In this document: one piece after another, positions 45,693 to 57,360 of the stretch
Layout of the letters: every line of letters starts with the position of its first letter
Position numbering within the stretch: position 1 is the first letter of the stretch
Origin: Pteria penguin
Lineage: Eukaryota; Mollusca; Bivalvia; Pterioida; Pteriidae
Assembly (NCBI GenBank): GCA_035048485.1
Contig: CM068588.1
Span: forward strand, 31,122,769-31,186,768
Direction of reading: 5' to 3'
DNA length: 64,000 nt
The notes under the pieces: model-generated
The model's database searches: none
Told to the model about the DNA's origin: nothing
What the model saw: the letters and a program-made list of their open reading frames with translations, nothing else
Program-made: the position numbers and the translations under genes

Positions 45693-46714
45693 AGTTGTAC
45701 AAATACATGAACTATATTCGCACATTAGCCAGAAAGGGTGCTAAGGAAGAATTTCGTCTCAAATTGGCCCTTGGTCCCAGTCTTCCAAGGAATCAGGTAG
45801 ATACACAGGTAATGTGGTTAATATATATTTTCTATATCACTCCTCCCCTCATCCCTTTGCATCAAATACACAATTTAAAACCAATTCATTAGGCATGTGA
45901 TATACATACAATTTTAATGATCCTGCTCAGGTGTAAATGAAGTGCCAGCAAATATGTACTTTCGTGGGCAATTTCGCCCCCCCCCCCCCCTTTTGCAAAG
46001 AAACCGTTATTTTCGATGTATGGGGCATATATGGTCTTCGCCAATCACCTAGCTCTACTTGAATTCTACCCTGATTCAGAAATAGCAAACACCCTAAAAC
46101 TCGGCCTGGAGCAAGGGTTTTCCCTCAATTACAATGGTCCAAAGGAAGGAAATTCCCCCCAAAATTTAACTTCACCAAAAATTTAACTTCACCTTCGGGC
46201 TATAAAAAAATATTATACGGAAGAAAGATTTTGGGGTCCTTCATTTATTCAACCCTTTAAAACTTGTACATTTAGTCCATACGGTTGGTTCCAAAAGCAG
46301 ATGGGAGTGGTAAATGATCACTCAATTTTCTTTTCTTTTTCTATACAGTAGAAGTACAAGCTTATGCAACAGGGCTAATCTGGCAAATAGTTGGTCTTAC
46401 TTGCCCTGGCCCAGTCATTGGGCAGCCACTGAAATCCTCCTTGACCTTTCTTACTGGCTGTTTATTTATGGAATTAAAAACTCCAAGACCGAAGAATACT
46501 ATTCCACACTTACAGCCCTTGTATTCATTATAGATACTCAAACGTCAAAGTCAGAGCGAACTCGAACGTTATTTCGTTCACTGGTCTTACTACTTTGACG
46601 TGTGTGTTATACTTCTTCCCTGATGCTAAGTGGCAATGATACAGTGTTAGTTTACATTTATTTATACAGTGCTGAGTTATATTTGTTTCTTTTGTATAAA
46701 GGCATTTATGGTGG

Positions 46715-46830
46715 GTGTTGGTAAGCATTCAGGAGAAGCTTACTCTTTCCGGTCACCTGGCCTCACCTCTGAATTTCAGGGATCCGTGAATATCCTCTGT
46801 GGTACATTGTTGTTAGTGCCATAGCCACTT
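46715..46830 (+). repeat. dispersed repeat with an agaagcttactctttcc word
   Basis: Shares ggtgttg, ggacgcttactc or agaagcttactc, cacctggcctcacctc and similar words with 50255-50345. I recall this as a common bivalve repeat but cannot name it. It interrupts the RNase H region of DIRS-like copy C. Confidence 0.5.
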
Positions 46831-47820
46831 GACACCAGTCGAATTTTGCATTATGTCAAACAACATATCATTCAAAGCAATTCACGTTGTTGGAAATAGT
46901 AATTCTTTAGCTGACACTCTTTCTTGCATGTAGTAGTAACGTTTCCGTGAAGCGGCACCAGCAGCAGACCCACAACCAAACCCTGTTCCCATAGAATTTA
47001 TGAATATATTCTTGTTAGTGAAATTAAGCACTTATGAAATTGTTCCATGGCACCAGACACCATACAAGCTTATATTGTGGGCGCCAAGTTCTACGAAGCT
47101 TTTTGTAATGCTCATGGTATACCTGAGATATGACCTCCTGTGCAACAAAAACATGACAAAGATTATGGCATATCTTTTCATAAATAAGCCACGGCTCACA
47201 ATTACATTGCAGCTATTAGTCATAAATGAAAAAAAAACACGCTTTGCTAGATGTCACCAATACATTTGTCGTAAGAAACCTAATTGAAGGTTCCAAACGA
47301 ATACATTCGTCAGCGGAAAATCGACTTCCCATTACCATAAATATCCTGGAAAAACTCGTTAACATACTTCCAGTGATACGTAACAATACTTTTCGGACAA
47401 TCCTTTTTTCTGCAGCATGTTCTCATGCATTCCTTAGGGTGGGAAATTTTACAGTAACTAACCCCGTCTCCTCCGACTTAATCACTTCAAGGGTCGATGT
47501 TAATATACCTTAAACTAGTGCGAGAATCAATATTAGGTCATCAAAAACTGACCAATGTTATACTGCACCAGAACGAGACCAGGTCATTAACGTGTCCTGG
47601 AAGGAGGGTCAAAGAACTAGAATTCAGACCCGCCATTCCTGGTTACTTCTGCGGTTTCTCCGGGAAACCTTTTATTCGATATCAATCCTCCTCAGTGCCG
47701 AGCATAGCTCTGGGCCTAGACCCTTACCAATATATAACCCACTCATTCAGAATAAGGGTTGCAATAACTGCAGGTAGCGCGGTAATCGATCCTGAACAAA
47801 TACAATTAGCGGGCTAATAT

Positions 47821-49370
47821 TTATCTTGTACACTACGTATATATAGAATGCAAACTGTAGATCCGTATACATGCATTTCAAATTCGGTCATTGCATGACT
47901 TTAGCAAACTTTAAACAGGTAAATGGATCGTAAATTTACATACCAGGAAATAATTCTGATTTTTTATGTACTTGTACACGAACAACGTGTATAGTTGATT
48001 ACGGAGAAAATCAATATCTATGTAATTTATTCATATGTCTGTTATGTTTGCTTGATAGTTTTGTGCATTATTAAATTTCTAATATTTAAGATTACTTAAA
48101 TATTCACGATAAAAAGATGGGATTCAGACTGCAGAAGCATCCTTTGTAGGTGGACTAAAGCGTTGCTTTGTTATATTTGACCTGTCAAATCTTGGTGGCA
48201 TTGCCTGTTGGGAAAAGGAGAAGACCTGTCAATGACTTACTTATGTCCATATGACATTTGGGATTAATACACAGCGGTTAATAAAATTTGGCGTTAAACA
48301 AAAACATCCGAATAATCTCAATTCATAATTGTGTTTTGATGAAAATTATAAGATCTCTGATTTTGAATGTTTGCCCGCTTTATTTCTTCTATGTCAAAAA
48401 GTAAAAACAATTTATACTCACTGTTGTGTATATGTGTCTGTCTATTTGTGTCTGTCGAACTCCTATCTCCTACGGCGTTCATCAGAGTTTGTTCATATCA
48501 TACATAATTGTCACTCGTGATATGTGCTTTCGGACTGAATGTTTAACTAGCATTCGTCATACTTTATACAAATTGTAAATGCCTCCTTCAGACAAAGTTT
48601 ATTTAGGTCGTTTCTGAAAGGTCAAGGTGACCAAAGTATGTCCATACACCAAATTAAGGATGCATGCAACCCTAACCTTGTATAACCCTAATAAAGGTTG
48701 GAACATTAAGAGTTTCCTTTCTGATAGAGTTGTCCATTTGTTTGATGCAGTACGGGGAACATACATGGTTCTTATTAACATATAAATCCTTCATTATGAG
48801 TCAGTCTAAAGGAAATATACATCTCCAAAACAAACTACTCTCCTTAAATTCGGCATTCAGCATCTCATTTTATAAGAATATAGAAAATAAACATTTCTTG
48901 AATAAATGCTGTGGCATTTCAGCTTAAAACAACATTGAAGTCGGAAATTATTCTCAAAATGATGCCACACCACTGAAATACATAATTGTATAACAAACAT
49001 TTCCTTTTTAATAAAAATAAAATAAAGAAAAACCTGTCATGACTTGGTTACTTATCTACGTAAATATCTCGATTTATAGAAAAGTGTTGTTAAAATTGAT
49101 CTTTCAATTTCTTCTGTTCTTACAATATTATCTGTAAAGGATCACAGATGGAAATATCATACAATTACATTTAATAAAAGCAATATTAAGTACTCAAGAG
49201 GAGAATTAAAATATGATTTATTATTTGTGTTTGGCAACTGTTTGTCATGGTATGTTAAAAATCGACTTCTTGTAAACTCAAGCAATAACAAAAGATCAGT
49301 GATAATCAAATCAATTGACATGCACTCTGGTAGACAGCAAAGTTGGTAACAAGTAATGCAATACATGTGA
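47821..49370 (+). other. unmatched DNA, then shared tail block; no gene
   Basis: 47821-48610 has no counterpart in copies A and B. 48615-48880 matches the DIRS-like tail (19790-20040), and 48930-49270 matches the shared tail block (20801-21200, 35460-35830). The ~345-bp dispersed repeat is absent between them. Confidence 0.6.
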
Positions 49371-49371
49371 T

Positions 49372-49432
49372 GACATTACAAAAATATTGATTGTACGACA
49401 GATGCGATACCGACGTAGAACGGTCAAGTGGC
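49372..49432 (+). repeat. short recurring word cattacaaaaatatt...acggtcaa
   Basis: A segment of about 60-70 bp also found at 44688-44748 (inside the Penelope fragment) and 52322-52385. It may be an end of a retroelement. Confidence 0.5.
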
Positions 49433-49663
49433 TTTCATTTCACTTAAACATCGATCACGTATTCACGTATACATCTATTAAACTATCCTAATTTCCAAAT
49501 TTCCTTTTCCTTCGACACTGACTCAAATAAAATTAGCTCCCGAGTTGAAACCTATGCACGTTGCATTTTCATAAAGAGCGAAGGAAAGTATTGCCTTATT
49601 TACAAATGATTTCTAGCCGTAGTGACAAATAAGTAATGTTTTGATCAGCATCATATATCAAAA

Positions 49664-49982
49664 TGAACTCCAGATAAAAGATGCAACAGAGAGCGTATCT
49701 TCTGCTTCATACCTCGATATTATCCTATATTAGTGACGATGGTTCATTAGTAACCTCTCTCTCTATGATAAACGTGACGATTTCAATTTCATTATTACCA
49801 GCTTCCCTTTTCTGAGTAACAACATACCTTCCTCTGCCGCATATGGCGTCTTCATTTCACAGCGTATACGCTATGCCAGGACATGCTCTAAATACAAAAA
49901 TTTCGTGCTGAGAGCGAGGCTTCTTGCCACGAAACTACTATCACAAGCATATACTGAGGAACAATTTAAATTGTCACTCTAG
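49664..49982 (+). pseudogene. Penelope-like RT C-terminal fragment
   Basis: The plus strand reads ELQIKDATES, ASYLDIIL, a frameshift, LYDKRDDFNFI, NNIPSSAAYGVFISQ and RYARTCSKYKNFVLRARLL, matching the minus-strand element at 39300-39570 block for block. Upstream RT blocks are missing. Confidence 0.75.
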
Positions 49983-51676
49983 TGCAATTTCAGATTCCTC
50001 TTTCAAGAATGTTAATCGATATTTTGGGACCTGATCATACAAAATAACCATCTTAAGTTTTTGGCTATACTTGAATTGACATGATACATATGTATATACA
50101 GACACTTATTCACGTGCGTTTCCGACACTGGAATTTCAGTTAGGCAGCATTTCTTGCCTTGAATAGGAAAATATGACTTCGTTTTCTTGTCTCCTTCGTG
50201 TGTTTGTGCGTATATATTTTATGTATTTACCTCCTCGACTTGAATGGTTGTTGCAGGACCTTTGCGACGGGTGTTGCATGAAACCAGGGGACGCTTACTC
50301 CTCCCGGGTACCTGGTCTCACCTCGATTTTATTAAGGTTCGCATTTGTCTGAATATGAAACTATTCACGATATTGTCAGCTTTATTCCATGGACTGTGAG
50401 ATATGGTTTACACTTCAGTACTTCTTCGTTTTTTACCTTGATCATAAACAAAACTTGAACAACACCATGTCATCTGCTGTCAGGCGGCGTGAATGAGAGA
50501 TTCAGTAAATGTAAGTCTTCATATTAAAAATACTCGTAGATGACCATTTGCGAGATTGGAATCCCCCATTACTTTATGTAATGACATATCGGTCAGGGTA
50601 GCTAAGAATGCGATCGGAAATATTTGATGTTAGGAGGAAGGCTTAAATTTTCTCTTTGATACTTCTTATGAAAAGCTAACTGTATTGAAGACAATTCCTG
50701 CAAAACAATGGGTTTCTGAGTTGAAAGGAAAACCTGAATTTGTAATCACAAGGTGAGACAGCATAAACCACAAAGTATATTGTGACAGAAACGTCTGTCC
50801 TATCAGGAGCTATCATGCAATCAATCAAACCTGGATATTTAGTTGACTTTCGATGGTAGTATGATGGTCAGTCCCTAAGACGCACAAACTATGGGAGAAG
50901 ATTTCATACTGATGCAGAAAAAGGTCAGATGTGACTGAAAAAATCAACGCGTGGTAGGAGGTTGAAAAGGCAGCCAGACAATTTAAGTGATATACTTGAA
51001 AATGGCGTTAGATGCATACCCATTGTTTTTACAAAGGTTGATCACAGAGTCACTAAAAAATTTACTAGTTCCACCTCCTGGACATCTAAAGAGAAAAACA
51101 GTCAAAAATTGTTATACAGGCCGCGGTGATTACAAGTGAAATGTTAAATACATATTATTGATAAAATATTCATTTTATTTCATTTAGTGGGATCCGCCAA
51201 GTCAGCTAAATGTATGAAGGCTGGAAAAGAGAATAGAGAAAGAAAATGTGAAACAGGAAATACAAAAAGGAAGATAACAAAATGTACATATGTTTACAAC
51301 GAAAAAAAAAATCGAAGCATGTCGAACTTTGTGTCTTTTACTATCAACAAGAAAGACAAGAACAAATAGAAGGCGGTATTTTCTGGATTCAGTCATGTTT
51401 TGGTTGGCCGCAAAGTTATGTAGAGATGATGGAAGCCTATTTGTGTGATGATTATTTTGATTTCATAGAGGAGATACGTAAATCCACTCCCATTTGATAT
51501 TATTTGCCCTTTACTTAATATTATTATATCAAGCACGTGCGGCTGTAATAAAAAAAAATCGAATAATTTGGGGGAAATTTGTTCAAGCAGTATTTTCCAC
51601 TTTTAACACGAAAATCTTCCATCATTTCACAAAAATTACCACACACTTTATAACTTTTTAATTAATTGTACAACCA
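49983..51676. other. intergenic, nothing certain
   Basis: 50255-50345 is a second copy of the repeat at 46715-46830. The Lys-rich frame at 51187-51369 and its neighbour are low-complexity and unsupported. No gene recognised. Confidence 0.45.
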
Positions 51677-51677
51677 A

Positions 51678-51835
51678 GCCGGCGTGCCCAAGTGGTATCA
51701 CGTCGGACTCCTGATCGGGAGGCCGGGGTTCGAGTCCCGCTCTGGTCAAGCCGGTATCATATCTTTCGGATGAGACAGTAAAAACCGAGGCACCGTGTCG
51801 TGGTATGCATGGCACGTTAAAGTTGCATTAGCTGT
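51678..51835 (+). mobile_element. tRNA-derived SINE, best-preserved copy in the window
   Basis: The head folds roughly like a tRNA. It has an A-box-like gcccaagtgg (about 51686), a D-arm/anticodon-like stretch and a B box GGTTCGAGTCC at 51727-51737. The 3' end of the acceptor stem does not pair well and no CCA context exists, so it is not a functional tRNA gene. It continues into ttcggatgagacagtaaaaaccgagg and the cgtgt core seen in the other SINEs of the window, as reported for core-domain SINEs of molluscs. Confidence 0.7.
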
Positions 51836-52559
51836 CAAAATTGCTGTAACAAGAATGTTATGTTTCATTTAATTATCTGAAATTACATACAATCAAACTA
51901 CAAAACAAACTTATACTACATCGAAAGTCAACTCTTTGACGACATTGACACGTTTTTATAAACCGGAAAAATTGAGAAATGTCCGTTACATTCACCATTT
52001 ACACAACATTTGACACGTATGTAGATCGGGTCAGAAAATCACGTGATAAAAACAATGTACTGAAGTGTGTCGCTGAGTATATCTTCGTAAAACATGTTTT
52101 ATCTAGCTTTGTAAACCCAAAGATATATATAGGCGCATACTAAATGCACGAGTTCAACATAGTTTTTATGTCAACAGATATGGCGACTGGGGTCTGACAT
52201 TGCGGTGTTTATTATCCAAATCGTGTTTGTAAGATAATCACTGACAAGTCAAATGAGCGAGAGTTATATCATATAATCAATTTGAATAATGCTTTTATTG
52301 ATTATGTATAAACATAGACAAAGACATTACAAAAATATTCCATTGCATTACAGTTACGACACCGACTTAGGACGGTCAATTGAAGTAACAAACGTCACTC
52401 AATGTGTGAAATCCAAAGTTTAGATATTTGTGAAGAATGACATATAAAGTCTGAATACATTTCTATTAAAAAGCTGATATAGAGATTAGGATTATCCAGT
52501 TCACTTATACTCAGTCCTTTGTCCTGAAATCCTAGAGGCAGGCATTTGTCGTCCTACCC
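51836..52559. other. intergenic; contains the recurring retroelement word at 52322-52385
   Basis: Apart from the 65-bp word shared with 44688 and 49372, nothing is recognised. Confidence 0.45.
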
Positions 52560-54245
52560 TTAACATGGATAAGCAAACGTATTGGACTTGGGGCAATGGT
52601 CTTATTCTCATTACAGATTAGCAAACGTGCTGTGATATGGGGCAATGATCTTATTCTCACCATGGATAAGCAAGCGCACCGTGATATGGGACAATGTTCT
52701 TACTCTCACCATGGATAAGCATGCGCACCGTGATATGGGACAATGATCTTACTCTCACCATGGATAAGCAAGCGCACCGTGATATGGTGCAATGTTCTTA
52801 CTCTCTCCATGGATAAGCAAGCGCACCGTGATATGGGACAATGTTCTTACTCTCACCATGGATAAGCAAGCGCACCGTGATATGGGACAATGTTCTTACT
52901 CTCACCATGGATAAGCATGCGCACCGTGATATGGGACAATGTTCTTACTCTCACCATGGATAAGCATGCGCACCGTGATATGGGACAATGATCTTATCCT
53001 CACCATGGATAAGCATGCGCACCGTGATATGGGACAATGTTCTTACTCTCACCATGGATAAGCATGCGCACCGTGATATGGGACAATGATCTTATCCTCA
53101 CCATGGATAAGCATGCGCACCGTGATATGGGACAATGTTCTTACTCTTACCATGGATAAGCAAGCGCACCGTGATATGGGGCAATGTTCTTATTCTCACC
53201 ATGGATAAGCAAGCGCACCATGGTATGGGACAATGTTCTAACTCTCACCATGGATAAGCGAGCGCACCATGGTATGGGACAATGTTCTTACTCTCACCAT
53301 GGATAAGCAAGCGCACAGTGATATGGGGCAATGTTCTTACTCTCAACATGGATAAGCAAGCGCACCGTGATGTGGGACAATGTTCTTACTCTCACCATGG
53401 ATAAGCAAGCACACCGTGATATGGGACAATGTTCTTACTCTCACCATGGATAAGCAAGCGCACCGTGATATTGGACAATGTTCTTACTCTCACCATGGAT
53501 AAGCAAGCGCACCGTGATGTGCGGCAATGCTCTTACTCTCACCATGGATAAACAAGCGCACCGTCATGTGGGGCAAAGCTCTTACTCTCACCATGGATAA
53601 GCAAGCGCACCATGATATGGGACAATGTTCTTACTCTCATCATGGATAAGCAAGCGCACCGTGATATGGGACAATGTTCTTACACTCATCATGGATAAGC
53701 AAGCGCACCGTGATATGGAGCAATGCTCTTACTCTCCCCATGGATAAGCAAACGTACCGTGATATGGGAAAATGTTCTTACTCTCACCATGGATAAGCAA
53801 GCGCACCATGGAATGGGACAATGTTCTTACTCTCCCCATGGATAAGCAAACGTACCGTGATATGGGACAATGTTCTTACTCTCACCATGGATAAGCATGC
53901 GCGCCGTGATATGGGACAATGTTCTTACTCTCACCATGGATAAGCAAGCGCACCATGGTATGGGACAATGCTCTTACTCTCCCCATGGATAAGCAAACGT
54001 ACCGTGATATGGGAAAATGTTCTTACTCTCACCATGGATAAGCAAGCGCACCGTGATATGGGACAATGTTCTTACTCTCACCATGGATAAGCAAGCGCAC
54101 CATGGTATGGGACAATGCTCTTACTCTCACCATGGATAAGCAAGCGCACCGTGATATGGAGCAATGTTCTAACTCTCATCACAGAGTGGCAAACCTGCTG
54201 GGACATGGTGCGGTATTCTTACTCTCGATATGAATTTCCAAACCT
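52560..54245. repeat. 49-bp minisatellite array, about 33 units
   Basis: The unit gataagcaagcgcaccgtga / tatgggacaatgttcttact / ctcaccatg recurs at 49 bp. It shares the ttactctcaccatg part and the period with the arrays at 9010 and 36250, so they have one origin, but the homogenised variant differs. The last two or three units (54170-54245) revert to the older ggcaaacctgctgggacatgg form. Confidence 0.95.
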
Positions 54246-55160
54246 ACCATGGTGTTTTAACTCTCACGTAACATGGGGCTTTTGTCCTGGGCTGGAATTA
54301 AATGAAAACGAATTTCTTAGGATAATGTAAGGTGTCATGATATATTGTGCATAGATGCTCCCATTGTAAACATTATACTACATGATAAATGATACGTCTT
54401 CTATGCAATAAACGACCGAGTACAAGTGATCAATGCGATACAGTCATCACACGATAGGGTTTCAATTATAAAGTGGTACGCTTAAAACATCACAGAACAA
54501 CAGTTGTTGCTGAGCAAATATCCAAATTTATCATAAAAGGACATATATACATCGGATCTTTACCAGATACATAAAAATAAGAAGAATAATGTTTTACTGC
54601 AGATCTCTTCCCTTAACAAATATGAAACATGTATCTTAAGTATGTAACTCCAGAAATTGCATCTTACAATCTGTTTTGTGGGGTAATTTGTGACGTAGGA
54701 TATTTTTTACTGACCTCACACATGTTTATTAAGTAAATGAGGCAAAGATTTCATGTTTTGATAGTTTTTATTCATAATCTATACGCAATGAAATTGCATT
54801 TTTACATTTACACTAAGACGATAAACACATCTCGCATATATTTCCCCTAATAGATCATTTTGATATAAACATAATTGAGTAGATTTCGCAATTATTATTC
54901 TAAACCTACCAAAATATTTGAGTTCTTAAAATGAAATTGCTGCCAATTTGTATGAAGCCCGCAACATCGTAATATTTTGTTGATATTAAACAAATTGCTT
55001 TTAAGTTACATGTATCTTAATATCAAGTATAGACAACAGTATTTCATCAAATTTGATTAAGAATAAGAAATACAAAAACACCCTTAAGTTATACGGAATA
55101 AAAATATACGTAAAATGATAATGTATTACCTTTACTCAATTAAGGACGATACTAATTCAT
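54246..55160 (+). repeat. 5' flank of copy 4, diverged
   Basis: The words aataaacgac and gtgatcaatgcgata match the spacer after the 49-bp array in front of copy 3 (36700-36770). gtagatttcgcaattattattctaaacctacc resembles the copy 1 flank near 12240. No gene. Confidence 0.5.
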
Positions 55161-56033
55161 TTTACTATAAAGTGACAGCGGTTTGATTGTATATTTATGT
55201 ATCAAGATCCCTGGATGTACCTTAGATCCACTGACATTTCCATTATATTACTATAAAATGACAGCGGTTTGATTGTATATTTATGTATCAATGATTCCTG
55301 GATGTACCTTAAATCCACTGACATTTCCATTATATTACTATAAAGTGACAGCGGTTTGATTGTATATTTATGTATCAATGATTCCTGGATGTACCTTAAA
55401 TCCACTGACATTTCCATTATATTACTATAAAGTGACAGCGGTTTGATTGTATATTTATGTATCAATGATTCCTGGATGTACCTTAAATCCACTGACATTT
55501 CCATTATATTACTATAAAGTGACAGCGGTTTGATTGTATATTTATGTATCAATGATTCCTGGATGTACCTTAAATCCACTGACATTTCCATTATTTTACT
55601 ATAAAATGACAGCGGTTTGATTGTATATTTATGTATCAATGATTCCTGGATGTACCTTAAATCCACTGACATTTCCATTATATTACTATAAAGTGACAGC
55701 GGTTTGATTGTATATTTATGTATCAATGATTCCTGGATGTACCTTAAATCCACTGACATTTCCATTATTTTACTATAAAATGACAGCGGTTTGATTGTAT
55801 ATTTATGTATCAATGATTCCTGGATGTACCTTAAATCCACTGACATTTCCATTATTTTACTATAAAGTGACAGCGGTTTGATTGTATATTTATGTATCAA
55901 GATCCCTGGATGTACCTTAGACCCATTGCCATTTCCATTATATTACTATAAAGTGACAGCGGTTTGATTGTATATTTATGTATCAAGATCCCTGGATGTA
56001 CCTTAAATCAACTGACATTTCCATTATATTACT
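55161..56033. repeat. 87-bp tandem repeat, about ten units
   Basis: The unit contains gacagcggtttgattgtat, tcctggatgtaccttaa and ccactgacatttcc at 87-bp spacing (for example 55261 and 55348). Units are nearly identical. Because 87 is 29 codons, a minus-strand frame stays open for 232 codons; I regard that as a by-product. It lies about 0.7 kb upstream of the copy 4 promoter. Confidence 0.95.
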
Positions 56034-56715
56034 TCGGCTTTTCTTACTCGTAAATCACTTTCAGGTGTTTTTTATCCTGGATCTTATCGCGCCAGAGGTA
56101 TTCTTAGTGTATGCCATTTCCATCATGCTATCATTCATTTATCTCCCTAATTTGATGGACCATTATAAAATGTACCCTTATAGGTAAACGAGAAAAAAAA
56201 TAAAACCAAGGTATGATTTCATTTAATGTTTGGTTAATATACTTAATGATAAGTTCATATAAGAGGTGCAAGGAAAGCGAAAAAGCGATCATCAACATCA
56301 TAAGATAAACTTTGAAATCAAATATTGAATGATACATGTATATAATGCATTGCTTATTGTCTGTTGTAGTATACTGTTTTATGGTATCTTCGGTAAATCA
56401 ATATTTAAGGCATATTTCTACACTGTATCACTCGGTTCAAGATTTCTTTTTATTGTGTACTTAACGTAAAATTCTAATCAATCAGTCAAAGACAAGACAA
56501 TCAAGAATTTGAAGTTGATTATATAAGAATCTTTATTCTACTGTATGGTATTTACATTACAAACATATATATTTCGGGGGTTCTTTTTTGTACCAGTGAA
56601 TACTTGTATAAATTCACCACTTTAATATTAATAAAACAAAACTACATATGACGGTAAATACTTTGAGTATTTTGTCCGTATAGAAAATATTAAAAACTAA
56701 TTACACTATAACAAT

Positions 56716-56866
56716 GGTGAACAGCTGCTTCGAAATCCGTATTTACCCGGATATTTATTCAAAGTAATCTGTTACTATTGCATATTCAGCAAATAATTAA
56801 TACATAAATACTACAGAAGACAGCCGATCAAACATAGGCTAGTGGACAACAGACAATCAAATCAAG
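56716..56866 (+). promoter_or_regulatory. core promoter and 5' UTR exon of peptide gene copy 4
   Basis: The gtgaacagctgct start and CATAAATA (56803-56810) are conserved with copies 1 and 2. The middle reads atccgtatttacccgg, so the kB-like site is disrupted. The untranslated exon ends at 56866 (CAAG|gtaacg). Confidence 0.5.
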
Positions 56867-57360
56867 GTAACGCACATATTATCTTTTTAATACTATATAA
56901 TTTCTCGATCGATAGTTTTATACCGGGGCCTAAAAATGTCATTTCGAGACAAGAAAACCGACACCATTTTTCCCGGTAGATATTATCACGTAAATATTTC
57001 CTCATTGGCCTACTCACGACCGTTACATAAATAAAAAGTTATGTGCAATAATGATGCACATTCCGTCACCATATGCCAGTGCAAGTGAAATAAAGGGTGC
57101 CGTAAAACAGGAATCCAGATACTTATTTTTATTTCTGCACATTAATTTTATTATTTCAAAATTATATATAGTTAATGTAGACATATAGAACACATACAGA
57201 TAAAAAAAAACTTATTACACGTTTACTTAACATATTTCCCAAGTAATAGTTTTCACGATTGTTACCAATCTGAAAAAAAAAACCTTTCTAACTTTTTAAT
57301 ATCATACATTTCTTTTATATTTATACCACAGAGATTCGTATATTTAATTGTTAAATACAG

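Larger units (their letters stand above)
44061..47820 (+). mobile_element. DIRS-like retroelement, copy C, most complete of the three, interrupted by a Penelope fragment
   Basis: Order on the plus strand: a PTTFGTVTISHV-type 5' segment (44180-44280); a donor/acceptor-like pair around 44300-44345; a gag-like block LYKYMNYIRTLARKGAKEEF with RLKLALGPSLP (45690-45800); an RT edge with LEFYPDSE, GFSLNYNGPKEG and SPYGWFQK (46030-46300); the jump to RNase H with YSTLTALVFIIDTQT (46500-46540) and a SNSLADTLSCM end (46905-46935); and a tyrosine recombinase from VRNLIEGS (47265) to the catalytic HSFR motif (about 47740). The RT catalytic blocks are missing as in copies A and B. The recombinase C-terminus, lost from A and B, is kept. 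Stops and frameshifts remain. Confidence 0.65.

Noticed and set aside
51678..51750. Functional tRNA gene
   Set aside because: A and B boxes are good, but the acceptor stem pairs poorly and the sequence continues into a SINE core.
55202..55900. 232-codon minus-strand open frame with perfect internal repeats
   Set aside because: It follows exactly from an 87-bp (29-codon) tandem satellite; no start context, splice site or poly(A) signal supports a gene.
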